A stretch of DNA of 64,000 bases from Actinomycetales bacterium (GCA_018970025.1 JAGWXF010000002.1:1-64000), one strand, 5' to 3'. Shown: positions 42,655 through 51,098, counted from the stretch's first letter. The notes: generated by a model not told the origin, from the letters alone. A program made the numbers and translations.

Positions 42655-44076
42655 TCAGGGCAACCCGCCGCTTCGGACGGCCTCCTGCAGCTCGCGCAGC
42701 GCCTCCGGCAGGGCTGACACCAGGTCCTCGAGATCGCGAACCGCATCACGGTCGGCATTCAGGCCGAAGTAGACGCTCCCGTCGTAGGACGTCAGCCCGA
42801 TGCTGAGGGCCTGGTTCTTCACCAGTGGCATCACCGGATAGGTGGCCAGCAGTCGCGAACCCGCAACGAACAGCGGTTGCTGGGGGCCGGGGACATTCGT
42901 GATCGCGATGTTGTATACCCGGTTCGAGAGGTTGGCCGCAAGCCGGGCTCCGAGGGCATGCAGGGTCGGCGGGCCGAATCCGGCCATGCCGATGATGGCC
43001 TCGGCGCCAAGGAGGCTGATGGCGTCCTTGAACTGCGCCATGGCGAAGCCGATGCGGCGCAGCCGCACCAGCGGATCCGACTCCCCGATCGGCAGGTCGA
43101 CCAGGAAGGCCGAGACGGGATTCTCGGCCACTGGATTCCCCGACGCAGCGCCGCCGATCGGGCCAGCCGTGCTGATCGGCACCACCGCCCGGAGCTCCGA
43201 TCGCTCGTCGACGTGATCACCGCGGGCCTGGAACCAGGAGCGCAGCGCCCCGGTGATCACTCCCAGGATGATCTCGTTCACCGATGCCTCTGCCACGCGA
43301 TGCAGGGCACGGAAATCGGCAAAGCGCAGGTCAGCGGTCGCGAACCTCCGCTGGGATCCGATCGTCACATTCAGCGGGGACGCAGCCGACTGCCGAGCGA
43401 CGAACATCGCCGAGCTCAGGGCCCGGAGTGCCTTGCCGCCTGCCTGGGATGCGGCCGACGTCACCGTGGTGACGCTCGTCCGCGCGAGGTCCAGAACCGC
43501 CCCGGGATGCACGACGGTGTCGCTGACAGCCGACGTCACCAGCTCCAGCGAGGTCGGCTCAGGTCGCGGCCGCCACGCATCGACGGTCGTCATCCGCGCG
43601 TTCGGGGCGCTGTCGAGCATGACCTGGGACAGGTCGATCGCACTGAAGCCGTCGACGATCGCCTGATGCGTCTTGGTGACGATGGCGAACCGATTCCCCT
43701 CGACCCCCTCGATCAGGTACATCTCCCACAGGGGGCGCTCCCGATCCAGGGGCCGGCTCATCAGGCGGGCGACGAGCTCGTTGAGCTGGTCCCGCGACCC
43801 GGGCCTGGGCAGAGCCGATCGGCGGACGTGATACGTCAGGTCGAACTGACGATCATCGACCCACACCGGACGCCCGATCCGCAGCGGCACTTCCTTGACG
43901 CGCTGCCGAAAGCGCGGCACGAAGGCGATGCGCTGGCGGATGAGCCGAATCAGCCGATCGTGGTCGAAGCCCTCGCCTGGGGTCTCGAACAGCTCCACGC
44001 TGCCGACGTGCATCGGCGTGGTCGGCCCATCGAGGTACAGCAGGGAGGCGTCCAGGGGACTCACGCGCTCCGACAC
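42655..44076 (-). CDS. Wax ester synthase/diacylglycerol acyltransferase (WS/DGAT)
   Basis: This 473-residue acyl-CoA-dependent acyltransferase makes triacylglycerol or wax esters. It starts VSERVSPLDASLLYLDGPTT, typical of the family. The active-site motif is KTHQAIVDGFSAID near residue 135, so the classical HHxxxDG is HQxxxDG, a variant I have seen in actinobacterial members. Later conserved segments are PLWEMYLIEGVEGNRFA before the motif and NIAITNVPGPQQPLFVAG (the NVPGP motif) near residue 410. GTG 44076 is chosen with GGAAGG 9 nt upstream rather than the longer ATG at 44124. Loss of the second His may affect activity or specificity. It suggests storage-lipid synthesis. Confidence 0.9.
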   Translation of the reverse strand: MSERVSPLDASLLYLDGPTTPMHVGSVELFETPGEGFDHDRLIRLIRQRIAFVPRFRQRVKEVPLRIGRPVWVDDRQFDLTYHVRRSALPRPGSRDQLNELVARLMSRPLDRERPLWEMYLIEGVEGNRFAIVTKTHQAIVDGFSAIDLSQVMLDSAPNARMTTVDAWRPRPEPTSLELVTSAVSDTVVHPGAVLDLARTSVTTVTSAASQAGGKALRALSSAMFVARQSAASPLNVTIGSQRRFATADLRFADFRALHRVAEASVNEIILGVITGALRSWFQARGDHVDERSELRAVVPISTAGPIGGAASGNPVAENPVSAFLVDLPIGESDPLVRLRRIGFAMAQFKDAISLLGAEAIIGMAGFGPPTLHALGARLAANLSNRVYNIAITNVPGPQQPLFVAGSRLLATYPVMPLVKNQALSIGLTSYDGSVYFGLNADRDAVRDLEDLVSALPEALRELQEAVRSGGLP

Positions 44077-44145
44077 TTCGCCATCCTTCCACGTACATGA
44101 CCCGGCGAGTTCATGCGTCGGCACGCACGACCCGCCGGACCCGGA

Positions 44146-45498
44146 TCAGGCAGCCGGCGGTACCTCCTGCCCCATGCGATCCTGCAGGATGGCCAGCACG
44201 CGGCCTGCCAGTGCCTCGACGGTGGCACGCTCCCTCCCGGCATATCGCGACTCGTGCGGCAGCCGGCCGAGCCGAGCCCGTCTGGCGTGCTGCCTGGGCG
44301 CCGGCTCGAGGCGGACCATCGGATCACCGAGCCCGACGCCGCGCAGGGCATCGCGCACCTGCGCCCAGCCGACCGCTCCGCGCGCTGGGGTCACCATCGC
44401 GATGAGCCGCTCCGCGTCGCCTGCGCACTCCAGCAGCTGCGGGTAGCCCGCCGCGAGACGAGCCACGCCCAGCGCATCGCCTCTGCCGACGCTCACCACG
44501 GCATCACTGTGGCCAAGTGCAGTGATGGCAGCCGCATTGCGCCGTGAGGCAAGCACGGGATTGAGCGAGCCATGGGGCTCGTGCTCGATGCACGGCCCGG
44601 TGTCGACCACCGTCACCTCGAACGTCTGGCGGCAGGCCTGCCATAGTCGCGCCAGCGCGGATTCGCGAAGGTCTGGCCACCGATCCGCGCGCGGGAGCCC
44701 GCCGAGCACGGCCAGTCTTGCGGACAGGGATCTCGCGGACGCGCGCAGCGAACGGGACGACAGCGTTGCATTGTCTGCGTGCCGGCAGGCCACGATCAGG
44801 CCGCTGGCGTCCTCGGCTATGCCCAGCAGCAGGGCCATCGAGGGCGCGTAGGTGTCGGCATCGACCAGGAGGGTGCGTCGGCCGGCGGCTGCGCAGGCCT
44901 GGGCCAGGCCGATGGCAGTCGTCGTCCGCCCGGGGGAGCCCGCCGCACCCCAGACGGCGACGATGGAGCCATCGCTGCCGGTCGGACCCGCCGCCTGCTC
45001 CGCTCCGGAGGCCCCCTGGGGGCCTGCTCCCGAGGGGGCCGAGGAGCGCGCCTTCGCCGGGTGGTCGTCGGCCCACAGGCCGGTCTGCCACACGCCGTTG
45101 GGACGCGGGTCATTCGCTGACGTCGCCCCACGGGCTAGCCGGTCCTGCCCAGGGCCCGCGTCGAGCGCTTCGGCAACGTGCGTCATGGTCTGCCGTGGCT
45201 CTGTGACCCTGACGACTGTGTCAATCCCCCATGCGCGTACGCGTCCCTCGTCTTCGTCCAGAACGACGAGCGCGACGACGGGCCTGGCGTGATCGCGCAG
45301 CCGCGCCACGAGGTCTCCGCTCAGCCGCGGCACACCAGCGCTGATGACCACGGCGGTGCACGGATCGGCGGCAGCGCAGGCGAGCAGGTCAGCGGCATCG
45401 ACGCACCGCCGGACAACCGTCAGGCCCGCCGGAGCTGCGGCCCCAACGAGATCGGGTTCACACAGGACGTCAGGCGCGGCGAGGATGATCGAGCTCAT
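44146..45498 (-). CDS. CpaE/MinD-like ATPase with receiver-like N terminus
   Basis: This 450-residue protein has a receiver-like N-terminal domain (AAADPCTAVVISAGVPRLSG, ending in ALVVLDEDEGRVRAWGID). A disordered Gly/Ala/Pro linker of about 50 residues follows, then a P-loop ParA/MinD-type domain. Its Walker A is AVWGAAGSPGRTTTAIGLAQ, in which the usual Lys before Thr is Arg. Walker A' is RTLLVDADTYAPSMALLLG and Walker B is FEVTVVDTGPCIEH. CpaE proteins localise Flp/Tad pilus machines, but no TadA, TadB or pilin gene is nearby. Its start overlaps the stop of the SAF-domain gene (ATGA), so translation is coupled. The altered P loop makes ATP hydrolysis uncertain. Confidence 0.8.
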   Translation of the reverse strand: MSSIILAAPDVLCEPDLVGAAAPAGLTVVRRCVDAADLLACAAADPCTAVVISAGVPRLSGDLVARLRDHARPVVALVVLDEDEGRVRAWGIDTVVRVTEPRQTMTHVAEALDAGPGQDRLARGATSANDPRPNGVWQTGLWADDHPAKARSSAPSGAGPQGASGAEQAAGPTGSDGSIVAVWGAAGSPGRTTTAIGLAQACAAAGRRTLLVDADTYAPSMALLLGIAEDASGLIVACRHADNATLSSRSLRASARSLSARLAVLGGLPRADRWPDLRESALARLWQACRQTFEVTVVDTGPCIEHEPHGSLNPVLASRRNAAAITALGHSDAVVSVGRGDALGVARLAAGYPQLLECAGDAERLIAMVTPARGAVGWAQVRDALRGVGLGDPMVRLEPAPRQHARRARLGRLPHESRYAGRERATVEALAGRVLAILQDRMGQEVPPAA

Positions 45499-46214
45499 GG
45501 CATGACCCCTGCGGTGGACGCGGCCGGGACCGCCTCGAGCGGCACGGCGACCAGGTCGAGCACCCGTGATCGGGCAGAGGCGACGAGGTCGCCCGTTCGG
45601 TCGAGCGGTATCTCGACCACGACGGCCATCTCGCCGCTCACGCCCGGGTGCTCGGCATCGACCTCTGCTACGAGGACCGCTGGAAGGATCAGTTCCGGCT
45701 CGGCCACCAGCGTGTCAGCGCCGTCCACACCTGTCGCCCAGATGTCGACGAGGTCACCGGCGGCGAGGCCCACGGGCGCATGAAGCGGGTCGACCGCGAG
45801 GGTCACCTGGCGCATGCCAGCCGTCGCGGGACTGCCCACGGCATCAGCAGGGATCAGTGCGCCAGCCGGGATCGGGCTTCGCATGCGTCCCTGCAGCGGG
45901 ACACGTGCCGGTAGGTAGGCGCCCGCGGCATCTCCGAGCCGCACCTCGAAAGGCTCGGCCGCTGGTACGGCGCCAGCCGGCAGGTCGCGGGTGGCACGCC
46001 AGACCATGACCGTGTCGTCGTCGCCGCCGAGGATGCCAGCGCCGGCGATCATCGCGCCGGCCATGACGGCCACGCCGATCCACAGGCGTAGGTCTCGCAG
46101 CCCGGCCCGGGGCATTCGACGGGCCGGAGGGGGCTGGCCCGGGCCATGTGCACGATCGGGCCGTGCCCGAGTCGAGGAGCCGGGAAGTCGGGATGACAGG
46201 GTGGTGCTGCCCAT
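45495..46214 (-). CDS. SAF-domain (CpaB/FlgA-like) membrane-anchored protein
   Basis: This 239-residue protein has a basic, Pro-rich N-terminal tail, one transmembrane segment (WIGVAVMAGAMIAGAGILGG), then an extracellular SAF domain (RATRDLPAGAVPAAEPFEVR, IPAGALIPADAVGSP) as in CpaB pilus-assembly and antifreeze-like proteins. DLVDIWATGVDGADTLVAEP is the following conserved segment. ATG 46214 is chosen for its AAGG element; a longer frame to 46277 exists. It is translationally coupled to the CpaE-like gene and divergent from an HTH regulator gene. The remaining Tad genes are absent, so the pair may serve something other than a pilus. Confidence 0.8.
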   Translation of the reverse strand: MGSTTLSSRLPGSSTRARPDRAHGPGQPPPARRMPRAGLRDLRLWIGVAVMAGAMIAGAGILGGDDDTVMVWRATRDLPAGAVPAAEPFEVRLGDAAGAYLPARVPLQGRMRSPIPAGALIPADAVGSPATAGMRQVTLAVDPLHAPVGLAAGDLVDIWATGVDGADTLVAEPELILPAVLVAEVDAEHPGVSGEMAVVVEIPLDRTGDLVASARSRVLDLVAVPLEAVPAASTAGVMP

Positions 46215-46295
46215 CTGGTGGCCTTTCGTCGTGGCTGACCTGCGCGCGAGGCGGACGTCCGAACTATCGCTCGGCACGGGTATCCGCGCCAGCGG

Positions 46296-46315
46296 CTATC
46301 CACAGGCCATCCACA
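46296..46315. promoter_or_regulatory. Two DnaA-box-like sites between SAF and HTH genes
   Basis: CTATCCACA (46296-46304) and CCATCCACA (46307-46315) differ from TTATCCACA by one and two bases and lie 11 bp apart in the 154-bp divergent promoter region. AAGGAGG follows at 46315-46321. They may be binding sites for DnaA or chance matches. Confidence 0.35.
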
Positions 46316-46368
46316 AGGAGGTGTCCAGGCGGCCACCGTCTGGACGAAATCCTTGGCAGGATGCGCAC

Positions 46369-46752
46369 GTGATCCAGGGTCGCGAGCCGAGTTCAAGCCG
46401 TGGCAAGGGTGCGGCCGATCACTCAGTCGACAGCCCACCCTCGGGCGCCGGGCCTCGCTTCCTGACCCTTGCGGACGTCGCCGAGACCCTGAACATCTCC
46501 GCATCGCAGGCCTACGCCCTGGTGCGAAACGGGGATCTGCCCGCGATCAAGATCGGCGGGCGCGGGCAATGGCGAGTCGAGGCATCAGTACTCGAGGCAT
46601 ACATCACGAGGATGTACGAGCACACTCGCGCATTCGTCAAAGCGCATCCCTTCACCGGCGATGCGCCCACCGACGATGCGCTGTCAATCGACTCGATCTC
46701 CCAAGATTCGATCTCCCAAGATTCGATCGCCCACGGGACCCGCAGGCGATGA
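46369..46752 (+). CDS. Small HTH DNA-binding protein (excisionase/BldC-like)
   Basis: This 127-residue protein has a MerR-type HTH in TLADVAETLNISASQAYALV, followed by RNGDLPAIKIGGRGQWRVEA, the basic wing and strand seen in BldC and related actinobacterial regulators. C-terminal to it lies LEAYITRMYEHTRAFVKAHP, then an acidic tail with three 15-bp in-frame repeats (DSISQ). The start is GTG 46369. It is divergent from the SAF/CpaE-like pair and is followed 16 bp later by the exonuclease gene, so it may regulate both. Family recognition is good; targets are unknown. Confidence 0.82.
   Translation: MIQGREPSSSRGKGAADHSVDSPPSGAGPRFLTLADVAETLNISASQAYALVRNGDLPAIKIGGRGQWRVEASVLEAYITRMYEHTRAFVKAHPFTGDAPTDDALSIDSISQDSISQDSIAHGTRRR
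46691..46735 (+). repeat. 15-bp tandem repeats in the HTH gene 3' end
   Basis: Three 15-bp units (46691-46705, 46706-46720, 46721-46735) are variants of ATTCGATCTCCCAAG and encode DSISQ, DSISQ and DSIAH. The variation preserves the frame. Confidence 0.85.
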
Positions 46753-46768
46753 TCACCCGAGACGATCG

Positions 46769-47368
46769 ATGATCGAGGATTCCTGGGTCTCCATCGACGT
46801 CGAGACCGCCGGCCCGGATCCCAGTACCCACGCACTGCTGTCGATCGGTGCCTGCCTTGCCGCCGATCCCGCCCAGGGCTTCTACGTCGAGCTCCGCCCC
46901 GACCGCGACTCAACCGACCCGGCCGCCATGGCGGTCCATGGTCTGGCCTGGGAGCGATTGCTGGCCGACGGCCAGCAGCCGCACGACGCCATGCTCGCGC
47001 TGGAGTCCTGGCTCGGCGAGCACGTGCGCGGCCGTCCGGTGATGGTGGGGTTCAACGCACCCTTCGACTGGATGTTCATCTGCCACTACTTCTGGGAGTA
47101 CCTGCAGAGGAATCCGCTGGGCCACTCCGCGATCGACATCAAGGCCCTGGCCATGGGATGGCTGAGCGTTCCCTGGCGGCAGACGTCCTTCACGAGCCTC
47201 GCCCAGCGCCTCGCGCTGCCGAGCAGCCTGAGCCACCACGCCCTCGACGATGCCAGGCAGCAGGCGGAGCTCCTGCAGCGCCTGCTGCAGGCACCCCGAC
47301 CGACACGAGCAGCAAGCGCCCCCGGCCAGCGCGGCCGGCGCACCAGGAAGGAGGCCACCGGGCCATGA
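46769..47368 (+). CDS. DEDDh-family 3'-5' exonuclease
   Basis: This 199-residue RNase-H-like exonuclease has the DEDDh motifs: ExoI in WVSIDVETAGPDPSTH (Asp and Glu), ExoII in MVGFNAPFDWMFICHYF (Asp), and ExoIII in SHHALDDARQQAELLQRL (His and Asp five residues apart). FTSLAQRLALPSSL separates II and III as in oligoribonuclease/DnaQ relatives. The C-terminal 25 residues are basic and poorly ordered. The stop overlaps the ATG of the next gene (ATGA), so its product is made together with the NTase-like protein. Substrate (DNA, RNA or small nucleotide) cannot be told from sequence. Confidence 0.87.
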   Translation: MIEDSWVSIDVETAGPDPSTHALLSIGACLAADPAQGFYVELRPDRDSTDPAAMAVHGLAWERLLADGQQPHDAMLALESWLGEHVRGRPVMVGFNAPFDWMFICHYFWEYLQRNPLGHSAIDIKALAMGWLSVPWRQTSFTSLAQRLALPSSLSHHALDDARQQAELLQRLLQAPRPTRAASAPGQRGRRTRKEATGP

Positions 47369-48681
47369 GCGATCCGACGGCAGAGCTCTCCCGCATCATC
47401 GAGTCGGCACGACGGCTCGGCGTGGAGGTGGACGAAGCGGAGGCACTCGCCTGGCTGAGCGCAATGGCGGACGATGCGGCAACCACCGACATCGCCGTCG
47501 ACCAGCGCGCAGGGGTCTTCGGGCACCGGATCTCGATGCTCGACTTCAGCGCGGCCGACCTCGACCACTTCCGGGCCATCGGCGCCATCGTCGAGATCCC
47601 GGATCGTCCCGGGGTCATCGAGACGGCACTGGCCCTGTCCGGCTCGGCAGCCCAGTCCAAGATCCAGACCCACCCGGGCGACTGCGACTACTTCGAGCGC
47701 ATGAACATCCTGGCACCCACCCGCGAGCAAGCCTGCGCCGTCCTCGCCGATGCCATCCAGGACAAGATCCTGACGACACTGCGCGGCCCCCGCTTCCGAT
47801 TCACCGGTGCCCGATTCGGCCAGTACCCCATCGGCGGTGTCATCGGCACGACGTCGATCGCAGCCGGCTCGTCGATGCAGTGGACGCAAGACGAGGTCCG
47901 GGCCGGCCGAAAGGAATACTCCGATCACGTCGGCCAGCCGATCCTGGTGACCTGGCAGGACGCAGCCCAGGACCCGGGCTGGGTCAAGCTCGACTGGGTC
48001 GTCGCGCACCCGTCGAGCGGCGGCCTGGCGTACGCGACGAATGTCATTGACGTGACCTGGGAGGCCCCCGACGGGACGATCACCCCACTGGACGGCCAGC
48101 TCGACCCCTACTTCCAGGAGGTCTACCTCGACGCGGCCTCCATCCCGATCTTCAGCAAGCTCGCCCGCGAGGTCGCCGGTGACGCCCTCGACGACTATCT
48201 CGCCGCCCTGCACGGGGAGATCCGCAAGTACGTCGACCCGGGGCACGAGAACTACGGGAAGGTTGCCAAGCGCCTGTACAACGTCTTCCGGCTCACCGGG
48301 CGCCACGCCGACGCGGCCTATCTGCGTGAGCTCTTCGACGAGTCCGGCGCCGTCCTCTACCAGGTGGCATCCCTGATCGGCACCCTCGACGAGGCGCGCT
48401 CATTCGACTTCGATCGCAGTCGCATCGCCACCCAGCTGGACCAGATGGTGCTGTCGGTCGTCGCTGTCCTCGACGGCCCCCGGGAGCTCGAGGTCGTCGC
48501 CAGCCTGCTCAGCCTGCGGGCTGCCATCCTGGACGATGCCCCCGACCGCCAGTCGAAGGTCGCCCAGGCCACTGACGAGACCCTGCGCCTCACCAATGCG
48601 TTCTTCGTCGAGCGACTGATGGCGGTCGGCTCGATCGCGGCGTACCTCGACCAGCTACCCCCACCCGACGCTCGCCCCTGA
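47365..48681 (+). CDS. Uncharacterised protein, possible nucleotidyltransferase fold
   Basis: I do not recognise this 438-residue protein by name. Near residue 90, ALALSGSAAQSKIQTHPGDC leads into DYFERMNI. This gives Gly-Ser, 11 residues, then Asp-x-Asp (GDCDY), which fits the polymerase-beta-type nucleotidyltransferase signature hG[GS]x9-13Dh[DE]h. A third acidic residue could be in WVKLDWVVAHP (about residue 210). The C-terminal 200 residues are helical, with GKVAKRLYNVFRLTGRHADA and VVASLLSLRAAILDDAP. GGAAGGAGG lies 10 nt before the ATG, which overlaps the exonuclease stop, so the two proteins are coupled and perhaps act in one pathway. Its 3' end overlaps the convergent gene by 27 bp. The NTase call is inference. 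Confidence 0.7.
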   Translation: MSDPTAELSRIIESARRLGVEVDEAEALAWLSAMADDAATTDIAVDQRAGVFGHRISMLDFSAADLDHFRAIGAIVEIPDRPGVIETALALSGSAAQSKIQTHPGDCDYFERMNILAPTREQACAVLADAIQDKILTTLRGPRFRFTGARFGQYPIGGVIGTTSIAAGSSMQWTQDEVRAGRKEYSDHVGQPILVTWQDAAQDPGWVKLDWVVAHPSSGGLAYATNVIDVTWEAPDGTITPLDGQLDPYFQEVYLDAASIPIFSKLAREVAGDALDDYLAALHGEIRKYVDPGHENYGKVAKRLYNVFRLTGRHADAAYLRELFDESGAVLYQVASLIGTLDEARSFDFDRSRIATQLDQMVLSVVAVLDGPRELEVVASLLSLRAAILDDAPDRQSKVAQATDETLRLTNAFFVERLMAVGSIAAYLDQLPPPDARP

Positions 48682-49242
48682 GCCAGAGGCCCGGACCTGC
48701 ACTAGGGCATGGAACGGGACCGTGACGATTCCTGCCTCATGCTCCGCGGATCCCCCCGGCGAGTCCTCCACCACGGCCAGGTCCACGTGGTCACTGCCGA
48801 CGACCACCACCTGCGCCTGCGCCTGCCATCCGTCCAGGCACCACGCCTGGACGGCATGGCATTCGCGCAGCCAGGATCCCCAGGTGAGGGCGATGCCGCG
48901 CCCAGGTTGCTCGGGACGCAGCAGGCTCGGCAGCCCCGAGACCCGGTGGACGGCCCTGAGGGCCAGCGCGTGAACGGCCCCTGAGCCGACCTGGATGATC
49001 ACCAGGTCCGGGCCGGCAGCCTGCACCCGGCCTGCCACGCTCTCGCCCAGGCATGTGCGGACCCGCACGAGTGCACCCGGCTGCCAGCGGTCGGCAAGCC
49101 GAACTCGCCCGCGCTCGGCCACCAGGATCTCTGCGGCCTCGACCAGCACGTCAGCCTCGTCATCTGACTGCACGGCGGCCGCCGCCTCAGCCAGGAGGGA
49201 CTCCGGACGCCCGCCGGGCGGACGCGGCCCCCACGGGCTCAC
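48655..49242 (-). CDS. Conserved hypothetical protein, actinobacterial
   Basis: This 195-residue protein opens with a variable tail and an acidic helix (SDDEADVLVEAAEILVAERG). Beta-rich sequence of the Sm/SH3-barrel type follows: LVRVRTCLGESVAGRVQAAG, DLVIIQVGSGAVHALALRAV, and near the end AQVVVVGSDHVDLAVVEDS with VPFHALVQVRASG. Similar proteins occur near secA and DUF6459-like genes in many Actinobacteria, but I know no function for them. The start is GTG 49242. It converges on the NTase-like gene with a 27-bp overlap and is divergent from the gene at 49525. Confidence 0.7.
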   Translation of the reverse strand: MSPWGPRPPGGRPESLLAEAAAAVQSDDEADVLVEAAEILVAERGRVRLADRWQPGALVRVRTCLGESVAGRVQAAGPDLVIIQVGSGAVHALALRAVHRVSGLPSLLRPEQPGRGIALTWGSWLRECHAVQAWCLDGWQAQAQVVVVGSDHVDLAVVEDSPGGSAEHEAGIVTVPFHALVQVRASGSGASVGWG

Positions 49243-49434
49243 AGCCCAGCCGCCGTGAGGTCAGCCGATGTTCGAATCATGCAAGGGTCCCCGTCCCGGC
49301 GTGTGAGATGCCCGCCATCGGGCAACTCCACACCTATGACGATGCAACCAATCGCCTGGACTCCGGGCAAGACGTTTTCCACAGGCCAGCGCCACGGATC
49401 GAGCACCCTTGACATCCCTGCGGGCAGTGGCGTA

Positions 49435-49466
49435 CAAACGCCAACACAGGCAAACGAATGCAAACG
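49435..49466. promoter_or_regulatory. Three CAAACG direct repeats upstream of 49525 gene
   Basis: CAAACG occurs at 49435, 49451 and 49461, the last two as GCAAACG exactly 10 bp apart. The array lies in the 282-bp divergent region (49243-49524) that contains no visible gene. It may be a regulator-binding site; the regulator is unknown. Confidence 0.4.
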
Positions 49467-49524
49467 CAGTGAATATCCATCAACCGCGACCCCCCGACCG
49501 CGGCTGTCCTCCAAGGAGAACGCC

Positions 49525-50082
49525 GTGCCTGCATCAACCCTGCTCGACCGCGCCGGCCTACTCGACCACCCGGCTGACGAGGGTGTCGATCCAGCCCAAC
49601 TGCAACTGCCACTGAGCTGGGAGGTGGCTCCAGGCATTCCGAGCGTGCCGAAAGTGCCCAGGCATCTTCGGCTGGTGGGCTCCAAAGCGACTGAGGGAGA
49701 GATCTCGCACGGGCCAGATCAGGGGGCGCGGGTCACCCTCCAGGCAGCCTGGGTCGCCCGGATCGCCCGGGCTATCGCCGAGGTTGCGGACGGCGACCGG
49801 CCAGCTGCCCAGCTGAGCCGCTGGGTCGAGCGTGCGCCGCTGGCCATGCTCAATGCGCGCGGTGCGGCCTTCAGGCGGCACCCGGCCGTGCGAGGCCGGC
49901 GACAGGAGCTCTCCGCGACCCGCGCGGCCCAGCAGGTGCGAGCCATCCGGGTCTGCCCGGTCGCCCCCGGGGTGGTCGAGTCATCAGCCGTCCTCGTCGG
50001 CGGCGGTCGCGGCCGGGCCATCGCCCTTCGGTTCGAGGCAGCAGGCCCCGACTGGATCGTGACCGCCGTGGAGATCGGCTAG
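49525..50082 (+). CDS. Conserved actinobacterial hypothetical protein (DUF6459-like)
   Basis: This 185-residue protein starts at GTG 49525 with AAGGAGA just upstream. A Pro-rich N-terminal half is followed by a domain with VTLQAAWVARIARAIAEVAD, RWVERAPLAMLNARGAAFRR and AAQQVRAIRVCPVAPGVVES. It ends in strands ending GGGRGRAIALRFEAAGPDW. This arrangement (helix, HPxV region, RAxRVCxPxxGVxE) matches a family found upstream of secA in most Actinobacteria. I believe it is DUF6459 but cannot confirm the number. No function is known. Confidence 0.75.
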   Translation: MPASTLLDRAGLLDHPADEGVDPAQLQLPLSWEVAPGIPSVPKVPRHLRLVGSKATEGEISHGPDQGARVTLQAAWVARIARAIAEVADGDRPAAQLSRWVERAPLAMLNARGAAFRRHPAVRGRRQELSATRAAQQVRAIRVCPVAPGVVESSAVLVGGGRGRAIALRFEAAGPDWIVTAVEIG

Positions 50083-50255
50083 CGAGCGCCGACTGCTGGC
50101 CCAATTTCCGGCGAAGTCCGGCGTCGCTATCGACGATGGGTGACACTGTCACTGCGCCGAGCGGCAACCGGTCGGAGCCGCGGGTCAGCAGTCGGGCCGA
50201 GGCCGGGCCTTGGTCGACCGGCACGAGACCTGGCCATCAGGAGAGGGAGCAGGGC

Positions 50256-51098
50256 ATGAGCAAGCAGGACAAGAAGGGCCGCGCGGCTGGGAAGTCCGGC
50301 AGCAAGGACGGCCGGGCTGCAAGTATCCCGATGGGCTTCACCGGGACCATGCCGATCGCGGTGCCCGAGTCGAGCCCCGGAATCGCGCCCCTTGGAGGGC
50401 CGGCGCCGCTCAGCGTCCAGGAGCCACTCGTCAGCCAGGCGTCACTCAGTGGCCAGGCGTCACTCAGTGGCCAGGCATCACTCGGCGCCCAGGCAGAGTG
50501 GAGCCACCAGGGGCCAGCGGGCGGATCCGCATCGCCGGCCCAGGCCAGTGCCCTGCCGCCGCTATCCGCCGTACCAGCGCCGGCCGTACCAGCGCCCGCA
50601 GACCCTCGGGCATTGCCCGAGTCCCCGCTGAGCCAGGAGACCCAGCGTCGCCTGGTCGACCTGGCGGTCGAGCGGGAGACCCTGACGGTTCGACTGGAGG
50701 ACTCGGCCCGACAGCGCGACGACCTGCAGGCACGGGTAGCCGAGCTCACCGCGACGATCGCAGAGCTCAGGTCGGGCCGATCCGGCATCGACGAGCAGCT
50801 CGCCTCCCTGGCTGCCGAGCGAGACAAGTTGCGCGACGAGAATCAGGCCCTGCAGGACGAAGTGCTGCGCCTGCCAGCCGAGCTCGAGGCGGTATCTAAG
50901 TCACGGGCCTTCCGGATCATGAATGCGGCCCCGATCCTGGCAATCCGAAAGCCGCTGAGCACCCTGCTGATCGTCGGGGCCATGGGTTCGATTGCGAACC
51001 TCTGGGATTTCAGCAACGTCGCCCGGACGATCTACATGGTGATCGGCGGCCTGGTCCTGGTCGTCAGCGCCATCCAGTTCCTGGCCAGGAACGACTGA
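50256..51098 (+). CDS. Coiled-coil protein with two C-terminal membrane segments
   Basis: This 280-residue protein has a basic start, then a disordered Pro/Ser/Gln-rich region with an 18-bp repeat (SLSGQA). A coiled coil of about 100 residues follows (LAVERETLTVRLEDSARQRD, ELTATIAELRSGRSGIDEQL, LAAERDKLRDENQALQDEVL). Two hydrophobic helices near the end (PLSTLLIVGAMGSIANLWDF and ARTIYMVIGGLVLVVSAIQF) place the coiled coil in the cytoplasm. GGAGAGGGAG precedes the ATG. I do not recognise a family; envelope, division or polar-organising proteins of Actinobacteria can look like this. It converges on secA with an 11-bp gap. Confidence 0.75.
   Translation: MSKQDKKGRAAGKSGSKDGRAASIPMGFTGTMPIAVPESSPGIAPLGGPAPLSVQEPLVSQASLSGQASLSGQASLGAQAEWSHQGPAGGSASPAQASALPPLSAVPAPAVPAPADPRALPESPLSQETQRRLVDLAVERETLTVRLEDSARQRDDLQARVAELTATIAELRSGRSGIDEQLASLAAERDKLRDENQALQDEVLRLPAELEAVSKSRAFRIMNAAPILAIRKPLSTLLIVGAMGSIANLWDFSNVARTIYMVIGGLVLVVSAIQFLARND
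50423..50494 (+). repeat. 18-bp tandem repeats in coiled-coil protein gene
   Basis: Four 18-bp units lie head to tail (50423, 50441, 50459, 50477); the two central ones are identical. They encode SLSGQA-like hexapeptides in a disordered region. Unit length keeps the frame. Confidence 0.88.

Noticed and set aside
50423-50494. Considered as a CRISPR-like array
   Set aside because: Units are contiguous without spacers and lie in frame in a coding region; it is a tandem duplication.
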